From assembly GCF_024129865.1 (NCBI RefSeq), contig NZ_JAMYFE010000062.1, positions 1-39,558 on the forward strand: a stretch of DNA of 39,558 nt, read 5' to 3'. Below the pieces are notes generated by a model. The model was not told the origin of the DNA. It was given only the letters and a program-made list of their open reading frames with translations, and did not search any database. This stretch comes from Stieleria tagensis (lineage in GTDB: Bacteria; Planctomycetota; Planctomycetia; Pirellulales; Pirellulaceae). The position numbers and the translations under genes are program-made. Each line of letters opens with the position of its first letter. The first letter of the stretch is position 1. Shown one piece after another: positions 32,979 to 39,558 of this stretch.

Positions 32979-33116
32979 CGCGTCAGCGCTAAACTGCCGT
33001 TTCAACTCAAATGGATCGGAAAATCGCGACTTCGATCTGTTCACTCTCCTGCGGGGAGGTCGTGCAGCTTCGCGTGCCACCCCATTGGGAGAGGCGCATG
33101 CACTCAATCCCATCTC

Positions 33117-33157
33117 TACGCCAACGGCGTTCAATAGCTTAGCCCAGGGTCACTGTT
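33117..33157. repeat. dispersed repeat (CTTAGCCC family), copy 3
   Basis: Bases 33117-33152 (TACGCCAACGGCGTTC, 3 variable bases, AGCTTAGCCCAGGGTCA) match 39427-39462 with three differences. The part from AGCTTAGCCC on also resembles copies 1 and 2. Confidence 0.75.
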
Positions 33158-33178
33158 GAACCTGCTGGAGGCAGGTTC
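33158..33178. terminator. possible hairpin after the methyltransferase gene
   Basis: GAACCTGC-TGGAG-GCAGGTTC is a perfect 8-bp stem with a 5-base loop, 19 bases beyond the minus-strand stop at 33198. There is no clear T-run, so its role as a terminator is uncertain. Confidence 0.4.
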
Positions 33179-33197
33179 GGCAGGAACCCCGGGTGAA

Positions 33198-34106
33198 CTA
33201 TTCGTTGACCGTGCCATTGGGAGTTGAACTTTGGAGACGCTTCAGAACGGCGTCCGCTGGCTCGGGTTCGATCTCTGCCAGGGGTGAATCATCGCGTGCA
33301 AAAAACATCAGGTGCTGCCAAGGCAGTTCATTGTATTCGCGAACCAGTTTGAACCCGTTCGCTTGATACTCCTTCATGATCTGGCGTTTCGACATCTTAT
33401 GCAGCGGCTTGATCGGCACCTCAAGGTCTTCTTCGCGGTATTCCAACAATGCGATCACACCCGTCGGTTTGAGTGCGCGTCGAATTTCCCACAACATCGA
33501 TTCAGGATGTGAAAACTCGTGATACACGTCGACCATCAGCAACATGTCGATTGCACCGACCGGTAACTTGGGGTTGTCGATCGTGCCCAAGACCGGGCGA
33601 ATGTTTTTCAATTCAAATCGATCGGCGCGTTGATTCAGTTTGCGCAACATCTCTTGTTGAATGTCGACGGCATACACCGCACCTTTTTCGCCCACCTTTC
33701 GAGCCATCGGCAACGTCCAGTACCCGTTGCCACAGCCGAGGTCGCAAACCACCATTCCCGGTTCCAAACCGAGGTTCTGAAACGATTCCGACGCGTTTTC
33801 TTCTTCGTCGCGATTGGGTCGGATTAGCCATGACGCCCCGCGATGACTCATCGGTTGCGCAACCACGCGGCCCAAGTAACTCTCGCGAGCTTTTTCGATT
33901 GGTTTGGCGTCTGCCGGTTGGGTCGTCTCGATGACAGCGTCGCCGGTCGCCGTGCCGGTCGCGTCGGGGAGATCGGTTGCTGCGGTCGCGGGGGCATCTG
34001 CAACCTGAGCGGCGGAGGTCTGCAAGCTGGCCAGATGACCGGCGGCCAAGACCACGAAAGCGACACGTAACAGAATGCCAGGGACGATTGCGGGATGGAC
34101 GGGCAT
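33198..34106 (-). CDS. exported class I SAM-dependent methyltransferase
   Basis: 302 aa from the ATG at 34106, one base after the upstream gene's TGA. The longer frame starts with TTG inside the upstream gene. The N-terminus is a signal peptide or anchor (VPGILLRVAFVVLAAGHLAS, cleavage near SAA-QV), followed by an Ala/Thr/Asp-rich linker to residue 70. The methyltransferase domain follows with motif I VVCDLGCGNGYWT (from about residue 119), motif II-like AVYAVDIQQEML, and DMLLMVDVYHEF, ALLEYREED for the later strands. Class I methyltransferases need cytoplasmic SAM, so an export signal is odd; the domain may be tethered, exported, or cytosolic with a membrane anchor. The substrate is unknown. 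Confidence 0.85.
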   Translation of the reverse strand: MPVHPAIVPGILLRVAFVVLAAGHLASLQTSAAQVADAPATAATDLPDATGTATGDAVIETTQPADAKPIEKARESYLGRVVAQPMSHRGASWLIRPNRDEEENASESFQNLGLEPGMVVCDLGCGNGYWTLPMARKVGEKGAVYAVDIQQEMLRKLNQRADRFELKNIRPVLGTIDNPKLPVGAIDMLLMVDVYHEFSHPESMLWEIRRALKPTGVIALLEYREEDLEVPIKPLHKMSKRQIMKEYQANGFKLVREYNELPWQHLMFFARDDSPLAEIEPEPADAVLKRLQSSTPNGTVNE

Positions 34107-34107
34107 T

Positions 34108-34554
34108 TCAGCAGGCCGCGTCCGCGCCGGATTTCGGCAACGTGAAATTGGGCTCGAATGCGCCGTCAAACGAATAGACTTCGTCAAAGTCTTCGCGACG
34201 ATCGGATTCGCTCTTGCGCATCTGTTTGATGCGGATCAGGTTGTAAACCAATTCGCCAAAATCGCTGGTCGAACAGATCCCCCAAGACGCCAAGACCATT
34301 GGCGACAGGTAACCGAACTGGTCGATGGCATACTGTCGACAGGCTTCACACAGTTGCTGGCCGGTGATATGACGAGGATGGGGTTTGGAGGGGGATTCGC
34401 CGGCGACAACGGCCTGAGTCAATTCCGGAAGGTTCTCGTTCGCATACTGCAACGCTTCGCGGATGAACTGATAGGCTTCATACTTGTAGCGGGAATCTTC
34501 CTTCAGCAGCTTGCGCATCGCTTGCAAAGGCGAGTTGGTCAGTTCGTTGCTCAT
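34108..34554 (-). CDS. TIGR04138-type (Planctomycetes/Verrucomicrobia) conserved hypothetical protein
   Basis: 148 aa from the ATG at 34554. It shows the family pattern YKYEAYQFIREALQYA (residues 24-39), RHITGQQLCEACRQYAIDQF (61-80), GYLSPMVLASWGICSTSDFG (81-100) and ELVYNLIRIKQMRKSE (101-116), ending with DFDEVYSFDGAFEP. This small cytoplasmic family is largely restricted to these phyla and has no known function. Its stop is separated by one base from the methyltransferase start (TGA-A-ATG), so the two are co-translated. It lies 145 bp after the PSP1 gene. Confidence 0.88.
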   Translation of the reverse strand: MSNELTNSPLQAMRKLLKEDSRYKYEAYQFIREALQYANENLPELTQAVVAGESPSKPHPRHITGQQLCEACRQYAIDQFGYLSPMVLASWGICSTSDFGELVYNLIRIKQMRKSESDRREDFDEVYSFDGAFEPNFTLPKSGADAAC

Positions 34555-34699
34555 ATGACAGTCTGATTTGATTCGGTGGGGCAATTCTAACCCCATCGCT
34601 CCATGGTCGGTCAGTTGCTGTGTGGGTTGGGTCACTGCCAGCTCCGCGGATGATGGCAGGTCTAACGTTTATCGCGGGCACGCGTGTTCGCGTTGCCGA

Positions 34700-35614
34700 T
34701 CAACTTCTCCGTCCGCTCTTGCGAGGTTTGGGGGGCGGCGGCGACTTCGTCACACGGACGACCAAGTCGGCTGCTATTAGTATCCTTCGTTTATCCTCCG
34801 TTCGCACCATCAATTGTTGCGAAAGAATATCCTGAGCCAAGACTGTTGCAGCACCTTCGCGGGTCAAAATTTCTGCACCCACCGGCGGCAGCTCGGCCGC
34901 CAACGCTTCATAGGTCTCAAATTCATAACGCAAACAGCACTTCAGACGTCCGCAGCGACCCGAAATTTTTGTCGGATCGAGGGTGGAACGCTGCAGTTTC
35001 GCCATTTTCATCGATACAGGCGGCATTTTGCTTAAAAACGTCGCACAACACAGCGGCTGGCCACAATCACCATAATCGGCCAACAGTTTGGCTTCGTCGC
35101 GAACGCCAATCTGTCGCATTTCGATCCGCGTTTGAAATTCACTGGCCAGCTCGCGGACCAATTGACGAAAATCGACGCGGCCTTCGGCGACGTAATAGAC
35201 GACCACCCGTTCACCGCCGAGCAGTCTTTCGACGTCGACCAAATCCATCGTCAACCGCAGCCGGTCGATGCACTTTTGGCAGACCTTCAAATCTTCGCGT
35301 GTCTGGGTTTGGATGTGATCCCATTGATTGGAATCATCGCGGCTCATCCGCCGTACGATCTTCCCCGCGGTCGGTTCGTGCATCACGTCCAGCGCCGTCG
35401 GCGTGGCTTCGCACAGCACAGTTCCCAATTCGGTCCCACGGTCCGTCCTGGCGATCACCTGGTCGCCGTAACGATAGGCTTCTTGCGCCTTCATGACGCC
35501 CAAAATACGCATGGCGCCGAAGCGAACGACGTATTCGAGATCGTTGGTCTGTTTGCTCTCGCGGCTTGAATTCACCGCGGATTCAGCGTTTGTCCCCTGA
35601 TCGGGACCTGTCAT
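34700..35614 (-). CDS. PSP1-domain protein (RicT / YaaT-like)
   Basis: 304 aa; ATG overlaps the stop of the WD40 gene (ATGA). After a polar N-terminus the PSP1 domain spans about residues 28-250: RTDRGTELGTVLCEA, then LLGGERVVVYYVAEGRVDFR, IEMRQIGVRDEAKLLADYGD, and the cysteines CGQPLCC (Cys184, Cys189, Cys190) and GRCGRLKCCLRYE (Cys221, Cys226, Cys227). In Bacillus, RicT with RicA and RicF forms the Fe-S-containing Y-complex that controls RNase Y-dependent mRNA maturation; the cysteines here match its conserved set. An extra CQKC (Cys112, Cys115) is also present. Partners RicA and RicF are not encoded in this window. The C-terminal tail is basic and Pro-rich. Confidence 0.9.
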   Translation of the reverse strand: MTGPDQGTNAESAVNSSRESKQTNDLEYVVRFGAMRILGVMKAQEAYRYGDQVIARTDRGTELGTVLCEATPTALDVMHEPTAGKIVRRMSRDDSNQWDHIQTQTREDLKVCQKCIDRLRLTMDLVDVERLLGGERVVVYYVAEGRVDFRQLVRELASEFQTRIEMRQIGVRDEAKLLADYGDCGQPLCCATFLSKMPPVSMKMAKLQRSTLDPTKISGRCGRLKCCLRYEFETYEALAAELPPVGAEILTREGAATVLAQDILSQQLMVRTEDKRRILIAADLVVRVTKSPPPPKPRKSGRRS

Positions 35615-36687
35615 GGAGTTTCCTCGGTGGCTTCCGCTTCCGGTTGCTCCGCGGTGTCCGTCTCTGGCTCCGCCTGTTCCACAGCCTCCTCACCCGCCGG
35701 TTCATCCACGCTCACGTCGCTCTTTGCAGCAACGGGATTCCAATTCCAACTTTGGCCGGCCACGACGATGCCATTCTTTCGTGTGCCAGCAAATAACTGA
35801 CCGGAATTTTTAAAACACAGTGCCCAGACACCACTTTCAGCACCGATCGTTGTCACACTGCCACCGGACGCAAAGTGAATCTTGCCACTGACTTCTGACG
35901 CGGCGATTTGGCCATCGGGAGAAACCGCAATGCGAGTGATCCAGTCACTGCCTTTGGTGATTGATTCGGCTTTCGCATCCGGTTTCGCAGCCACGCGATA
36001 CAAATTGCGGTCGGCCGATCCGGCAATCAGTGAATCGTTGTTTTCATAGATCAGACACCAAACCGTTTCTTCCGCCGCTTTGATCACCCCAACGGTTTCC
36101 AATTCCGGCAGCTTTAACAAATGAATGTTGCCGTCACCATCGCTGGCGGCCAATTGCGACTGGTCAGGCGAAATCGCTAACGAAGTAATTGACGCGTCTC
36201 CGAGCTCGACCGTCTTGGACACCTTGGCATCCGCCAAGCTCCAGGCAAACAGTTTTCCAGACTCATTGCCGGCCAACACCGTTTTGTCATCGGGTGTGAT
36301 CACAATTTTTTGGCACCAACGTTCGAATGCATTTTCGTGCGTCGTGGCTTGTTTGGATTCAACGTCATAAACAATAAGGTTGCCACGGTAGTCGGCACTG
36401 GCGATCGTCTTGCCGTCGCTGGTTACGGCCACGGTCCAAACCGCCGCCGGATGCTGGTACAGCTCTTCCAATTGATTCGGGGCGGCGACAGAACCGCGCG
36501 AGACCGCGCCGGGGCGCAACAACAGTCCGGTTGCACTGCCGGCGACGAAACGGTCCTCGGCAATTGGCTCGATAGCTGTGATCCAGACCGATTCGGTATC
36601 AATCGTTGGTGATTCGGTGCCCTCGTCGGCACCAGCGACAACAGTCAGCAGGCTTAAAAACAGCGCAGCGATGCAGCGGGTTTTCAT
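35611..36687 (-). CDS. secreted WD40-repeat beta-propeller protein
   Basis: 358 aa, ATG start. Residues 1-20 are a signal peptide (CIAALFLSLLTVVAGADE). Repeats of about 40 residues carry WD40-like strands: VWTVAVTSDGKTIASADYRG, QKIVITPDDKTVLAGNESGK, ITSLAISPDQSQLAASDGDG and ITRIAVSPDGQIAASEVSGK, with a likely seven-bladed propeller to about residue 310. The last 45 residues are a Glu/Ala/Pro-rich acidic tail. It is expected in the periplasm as a protein-binding scaffold. The stop overlaps the PSP1 start, which is surprising since that protein should be cytoplasmic. Genes upstream on the strand are ilvD, with a gap of about 120 bp. Confidence 0.86.
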   Translation of the reverse strand: MKTRCIAALFLSLLTVVAGADEGTESPTIDTESVWITAIEPIAEDRFVAGSATGLLLRPGAVSRGSVAAPNQLEELYQHPAAVWTVAVTSDGKTIASADYRGNLIVYDVESKQATTHENAFERWCQKIVITPDDKTVLAGNESGKLFAWSLADAKVSKTVELGDASITSLAISPDQSQLAASDGDGNIHLLKLPELETVGVIKAAEETVWCLIYENNDSLIAGSADRNLYRVAAKPDAKAESITKGSDWITRIAVSPDGQIAASEVSGKIHFASGGSVTTIGAESGVWALCFKNSGQLFAGTRKNGIVVAGQSWNWNPVAAKSDVSVDEPAGEEAVEQAEPETDTAEQPEAEATEETP

Positions 36688-36809
36688 GAATCGATTTCGG
36701 GTGGGACGAAAGGAGAGGCGGGGAATTCAGTCGACGTGAACGATCATTGTAGCGGGTTTCGCGGCGCACCATCAGACTGCGCGCCGCAAAACCGCAACCA
36801 GCGTGTTGT

Positions 36810-38486
36810 CTACTCGTCGGTCACGCAGCCTTCGCTGGCCGATTTGACGGTCTTGATGTACTTGTACAGCGTGCCGCGTGTTGCTTTCAGTGGCGGCGCC
36901 GTCCAGGTCGCCTTGCGTTTGGCCAGTTCATCTTCACTGACCGCGACATTCAGCGAATTGGTTTCCGCATCGATCGTGACTTCGTCGCCATCTTGCAGCA
37001 ACCCGATGGGCCCGCCCAATTGCGCTTCCGGGGTGACGTGGCCGACGATGAAACCGTGGCTGCCACCACTGAATCGACCATCGGTGATCATCGCAACGTC
37101 GGATCCCAGGCCGGCACCCATAATGGCACTGGTGGGTGTCAGCATTTCTGGCATTCCGGGGCCGCCTTGTGGACCTTCGTAGCGGATGACAACGACGTCG
37201 CCTTTTTCGATCTTCTTGTCTTCCAGGGCGGCCAACATGTCTTCTTCGCTATCAAAACATTTTGCCGGCCCGCTGAACTGCAATCCTTCTTTGCCGGTGA
37301 TCTTGGCCACAGCACCGCCGGGCGCCAAACTGCCTCGCAAGATTCGGATGTGGCCACTTTTCTTAATCGGTTTTTCCACAGTGCTGACGATCCTCTGCCC
37401 TTCTTTCAGCCCCGGCAACGGTTCGACGTTCTCAGCCAGCGTCTTGCCGGTCACCGTCAAACAAGATCCGTCCATCAAACCTTTCTCCAACAGGTACTTC
37501 ATCACAGCCGGCGTTCCGCCGATCGTGTGTAAATCCTCTTGGACGAACTTTCCACTGGGCTTCAAATCCGCCAGGTAGGGAATCCGATCACTGACGCTTT
37601 GGAAATCTTCGATCGTCAGCGGCACATCGACGCTGCGAGCCATCGCGATCAAATGCAGCACGGCGTTGGTGCTGCCCCCGAGAGCCATCACGGTGACCAT
37701 TGCGTTTTCGAATGCCGCGCGGGTCATGATGTCACGCGGTTTGATGTCTTTCTTCAACAGTTCCAAGATCGCCTGGCCGGCCAACTTGCACTCGTCATGC
37801 TTCTGCGATTCTTCGGCCGGTGTGCTAGCGGAATACGGTAGCGACATGCCGAGCGCTTCGATTGCCGTCGCCATCGTGTTGGCCGTGTACATCCCGCCAC
37901 AAGCTCCCGCACCCGGGCAACTTTTCTCCACGATTTCTTGACGCTCGTCATCACTGATTTGGCCAGCGATGAATTGGCCGTAGCACTGAAACGCGCTGAC
38001 GATGTCTAGTTTTTCGCCGTTGCGGAACCCTGGTTTGATCGATCCGCCGTAGACCATCAAAGCCGGACGGTTCAGGCGTCCCATCGCCATCAAACATCCC
38101 GGCATGTTTTTGTCACATCCCGGCAGTGCAATCAGTCCGTCGTACCACTGCGCGGCCATGATGGTTTCGATCGAATCAGCAATCAGATCGCGACTCTGCA
38201 GCGAATAACTCATCCCGTCGGTGCCCATCGAGATGCCGTCGCTGACACCGATGGTGTTGAATCGCATGCCGACCATGCCGGCTTCTTGCACGCCTTGCTT
38301 GACATCCGCCGCCAAATCCAGCAGGTGCATGTTGCAGCTGTTGCCTTCGTACCAGACGCTGGCAATCCCTACCTGAGGCTTGTCCATGTCTTCACGGGTC
38401 ATGCCCGTGGCGTACAACATGGCTTGGGAAGCACCTTGGCTTTTCGGTTGGGTGATCTTGCTGGAGAATCGGTTCAACTGGGTCAT
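36810..38486 (-). CDS. ilvD: dihydroxy-acid dehydratase
   Basis: 558 aa from the ATG at 38486; the longer frame begins with TTG and adds 18 non-conserved residues. It converts 2,3-dihydroxy-isovalerate (and the 3-methylvalerate analogue) to the 2-keto acids in valine, leucine and isoleucine synthesis. The Fe-S cysteines are visible at the usual spacing: Cys51 (GNSCNMH), Cys124 ([11 protein letters not shown]) and Cys196 ([14 protein letters not shown]), with the Mg-site Asp-Lys in CDKNMPG. The C-terminal [20 protein letters not shown] is characteristic. The length fits the family (550-570). It stands alone on its strand, divergent from the DUF1080 gene, and other branched-chain amino-acid genes are not in the window. 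Confidence 0.97.
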   Translation of the reverse strand: MTQLNRFSSKITQPKSQGASQAMLYATGMTREDMDKPQVGIASVWYEGNSCNMHLLDLAADVKQGVQEAGMVGMRFNTIGVSDGISMGTDGMSYSLQSRDLIADSIETIMAAQWYDGLIALPGCDKNMPGCLMAMGRLNRPALMVYGGSIKPGFRNGEKLDIVSAFQCYGQFIAGQISDDERQEIVEKSCPGAGACGGMYTANTMATAIEALGMSLPYSASTPAEESQKHDECKLAGQAILELLKKDIKPRDIMTRAAFENAMVTVMALGGSTNAVLHLIAMARSVDVPLTIEDFQSVSDRIPYLADLKPSGKFVQEDLHTIGGTPAVMKYLLEKGLMDGSCLTVTGKTLAENVEPLPGLKEGQRIVSTVEKPIKKSGHIRILRGSLAPGGAVAKITGKEGLQFSGPAKCFDSEEDMLAALEDKKIEKGDVVVIRYEGPQGGPGMPEMLTPTSAIMGAGLGSDVAMITDGRFSGGSHGFIVGHVTPEAQLGGPIGLLQDGDEVTIDAETNSLNVAVSEDELAKRKATWTAPPLKATRGTLYKYIKTVKSASEGCVTDE

Positions 38487-38616
38487 GGATCGAATCAGAA
38501 ATAGGTCAATCGGAGGGGAATGGTTCGGCGACGCTGGCAACCGTTATTATCATCATCGCTGCATGATTCACAATCCGTCACGCATCTGCCCCAAAACCCC
38601 CTGCTACCGGAGTGCC

Positions 38617-39336
38617 ATGATGCCCGCATCATCTCGCTACACGCGTCCCTTGAGATCGTTCTCCCCCCGCGGGTTCGCTCGCGACTGCGTGGATTTTGGC
38701 CTGTTGCTGCTGGTCCTGAACGTGGCCGCAACCGCCGCCGGCCAGGAGAGTGCGACTCCAACACCAGATTCTGCCGCAAAAATCAAGTTATTTGACGGCA
38801 AGACACTGGACGGATGGAACGGCGACTCCAAGTGGTTTCGTGTCGAAAATGGCGAGATCATCGCAGGCAGTGCGACCGAAAAAATCCCTCACAATCAATT
38901 TCTGTGCACCGATCAAACCTACGGTGACTTTGAACTGTCCGTCGAAGCGAAACTGGTGGGCCAAGGCAACAATGCCGGAGTTCAATTCCGCACCAAGCGA
39001 ATCCCGGGTGAAACCGAAGTGATCGGGTACCAAGCGGACATTGGTTGGATGCCCAATGGCACTTGCTGGGGCGCTCTGTACGATGAATCCCGCCGTCGAA
39101 AATTCCTAGCCGAATCCCCCGACGTCGCGGCTCAGGTGGTCCGCAAGGGTCAATGGAACACGTTGAAAGTGATCGCCAAAGGAAAACGAATCCAGATCTT
39201 TCTCAATGGCAAACAAACCGTTGATTACGTTGAACAAGACCCCGAGATTGAACAGCAGGGTGTGATCGCGCTGCAGGTCCACAGCGGTCCGCCATTGGAA
39301 GTTCATTACCGAAATCTGCAGTTCCGCACGTTGTGA
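38617..39336 (+). CDS. secreted DUF1080 (3-keto-disaccharide hydrolase-type) protein
   Basis: 239 aa from the ATG at 38617; a second ATG at 38620 has better spacing (7 bases) to the GGAG at 38609-38612, so either may be used. The longer frame overlaps ilvD and is unlikely. A signal peptide (about residues 24-43, FGLLLLVLNVAATAAGQ) precedes a DUF1080 jelly-roll domain: IKLFDGKTLDGWNGDSKWFR (start), FLCTDQTYGDFELSVEAKL, NAGVQFRTKR, GYQADIGWMPNGTCWGALYD, WNTLKVIAKGKRIQIFLNGK and GVIALQVHSGPPLEVHYRNL (end). DUF1080 proteins act on 3-keto-glycosides in sugar breakdown and are very abundant in planctomycetes. It is predicted extracytoplasmic and appears to be a single gene. Confidence 0.92.
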   Translation: MMPASSRYTRPLRSFSPRGFARDCVDFGLLLLVLNVAATAAGQESATPTPDSAAKIKLFDGKTLDGWNGDSKWFRVENGEIIAGSATEKIPHNQFLCTDQTYGDFELSVEAKLVGQGNNAGVQFRTKRIPGETEVIGYQADIGWMPNGTCWGALYDESRRRKFLAESPDVAAQVVRKGQWNTLKVIAKGKRIQIFLNGKQTVDYVEQDPEIEQQGVIALQVHSGPPLEVHYRNLQFRTL

Positions 39337-39426
39337 ACCAGCGGAGTATTAAGCTCGGTGCCAGGCCAGCGACCGCAACCGTGGAAAACCATGTGGCGAC
39401 GTTTTTGACTCTGGTTGCGGTCTCAT

Positions 39427-39499
39427 TACGCCAACGGCGTTCGACAGCTTAGCCTAGGGTCAGGTCTTGTGAGCGCAGCGAGCAAACCGTCACCCTAGG
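39427..39499. repeat. dispersed repeat (CTTAGCCC family), copy 4
   Basis: Bases 39427-39462 match 33117-33152 with three differences. CCTAGGGT (39453-39460) is an inverted copy of ACCCTAGG (39492-39499), so the copy can fold into a stem with a loop of about 31 bases. Confidence 0.75.
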
Positions 39500-39531
39500 T
39501 TGCGAACACCGGGAACACGCTCTGCCCGGCG

Positions 39532-39558
39532 GGGTTCGGCGGCATAGCCGCCGAACCC
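39532..39558. repeat. perfect 12-bp hairpin at the right edge
   Basis: GGGTTCGGCGGC (39532-39543) and GCCGCCGAACCC (39547-39558) pair perfectly around a 3-base ATA loop, ending at the window edge. It may be a terminator-like stem or part of a larger repeat cut by the window. Confidence 0.7.

Larger units (their letters stand above)
32764..33197. other. 434-bp intergenic region holding REP copy C and repeat copy 3, no gene seen
   Basis: The convergent 97-aa and methyltransferase genes flank this gap. It contains the REP-like element (32855-32978), the CTTAGCCC-family repeat (33117-33157) and a small hairpin (33158-33178). Confidence 0.7.

Noticed and set aside
1-39558. CRISPR array or cas genes
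   Set aside because: No regularly spaced direct repeats of 24-40 bases and no cas-like proteins were seen; the short repeats found are dispersed or simple tandem.

Overview
The window looks like a chromosomal segment of a Planctomycetota bacterium, most likely of the Rhodopirellula/Rubripirellula type (Pirellulaceae). The evidence is the density of lineage-typical families: a DUF1559 pseudopilin-like protein, a TIGR03067-type secreted protein, a TIGR04138-type (Planctomycetes/Verrucomicrobia) protein, a DUF1080 (3-keto-disaccharide hydrolase) protein, an MNPYxS-start membrane protein, and the large VWA membrane protein followed by a caspase-like protein. Family names are from recognition of the translated sequences; no database search was run.

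Layout. 1-3908 (+): the 3' end of a Q/P/G-rich coiled-coil gene, a two-TM VWA protein and a secreted caspase-like protein, all joined by start/stop overlaps. 4089-6249: lysS (-) and a divergent small secreted protein (+). 6339-6455: tRNA-Ser(CGA) followed by a perfect hairpin plus T-run terminator. 6588-9415 (-): a disulfide-oxidoreductase-like flavoprotein lacking the usual C-terminal His, a small TM protein, and an mntR-HD hydrolase pair. 9887-12461 (+): DUF1559 protein with a coupled TM protein, and a conserved hypothetical with a possible macrodomain-like C-terminus. 12580-13395 (-): a desulforedoxin-like 56-aa protein and a TIGR03067 protein. 13799-18266 (+): two tiny lipoproteins and an AI-2E-type permease, then an unusual esterase-esterase-SMP30 fusion. 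18267-19829 (-): MscS channel. 20100-22381 (+): an ECF42-type sigma factor with two DGPF/YCII proteins. 22543-28252 (+): accessory stretch of small or orphan genes (zincin-like HELSH protein, small secreted and membrane proteins, a probably frameshifted MNPY protein, an alpha/beta hydrolase, a degenerate-looking SGNH protein). 28417-32067 (-): zinc-ribbon/TPR protein and a 940-aa secreted protein. 32470-32763 (+): small helical protein. 33198-38486 (-): secreted methyltransferase, TIGR04138 protein, PSP1/RicT protein, WD40 protein, ilvD. 38617-39336 (+): DUF1080 protein.

Intergenic DNA carries at least two dispersed repeat families. One is a REP-like palindrome (arms around CGACGCGTCAGCGAGGGAT) with three copies near 3.9, 9.6 and 32.9 kb. 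The other is a CTTAGCCCAGG motif with four copies near 9.5, 9.8, 33.1 and 39.4 kb. There is also a 112-bp inverted-repeat element holding a 23-bp tandem duplication (28277-28388), and a 20-bp palindrome with an extra half-site near 24.03 kb.

No CRISPR array, transposase, integrase or rRNA was seen. I found no clear-cut new multi-gene system. The best candidates for a second look are the caspase-like/VWA operon, the double esterase-SMP30 fusion, the zincin-like orphan, the exported methyltransferase and the repeat families.
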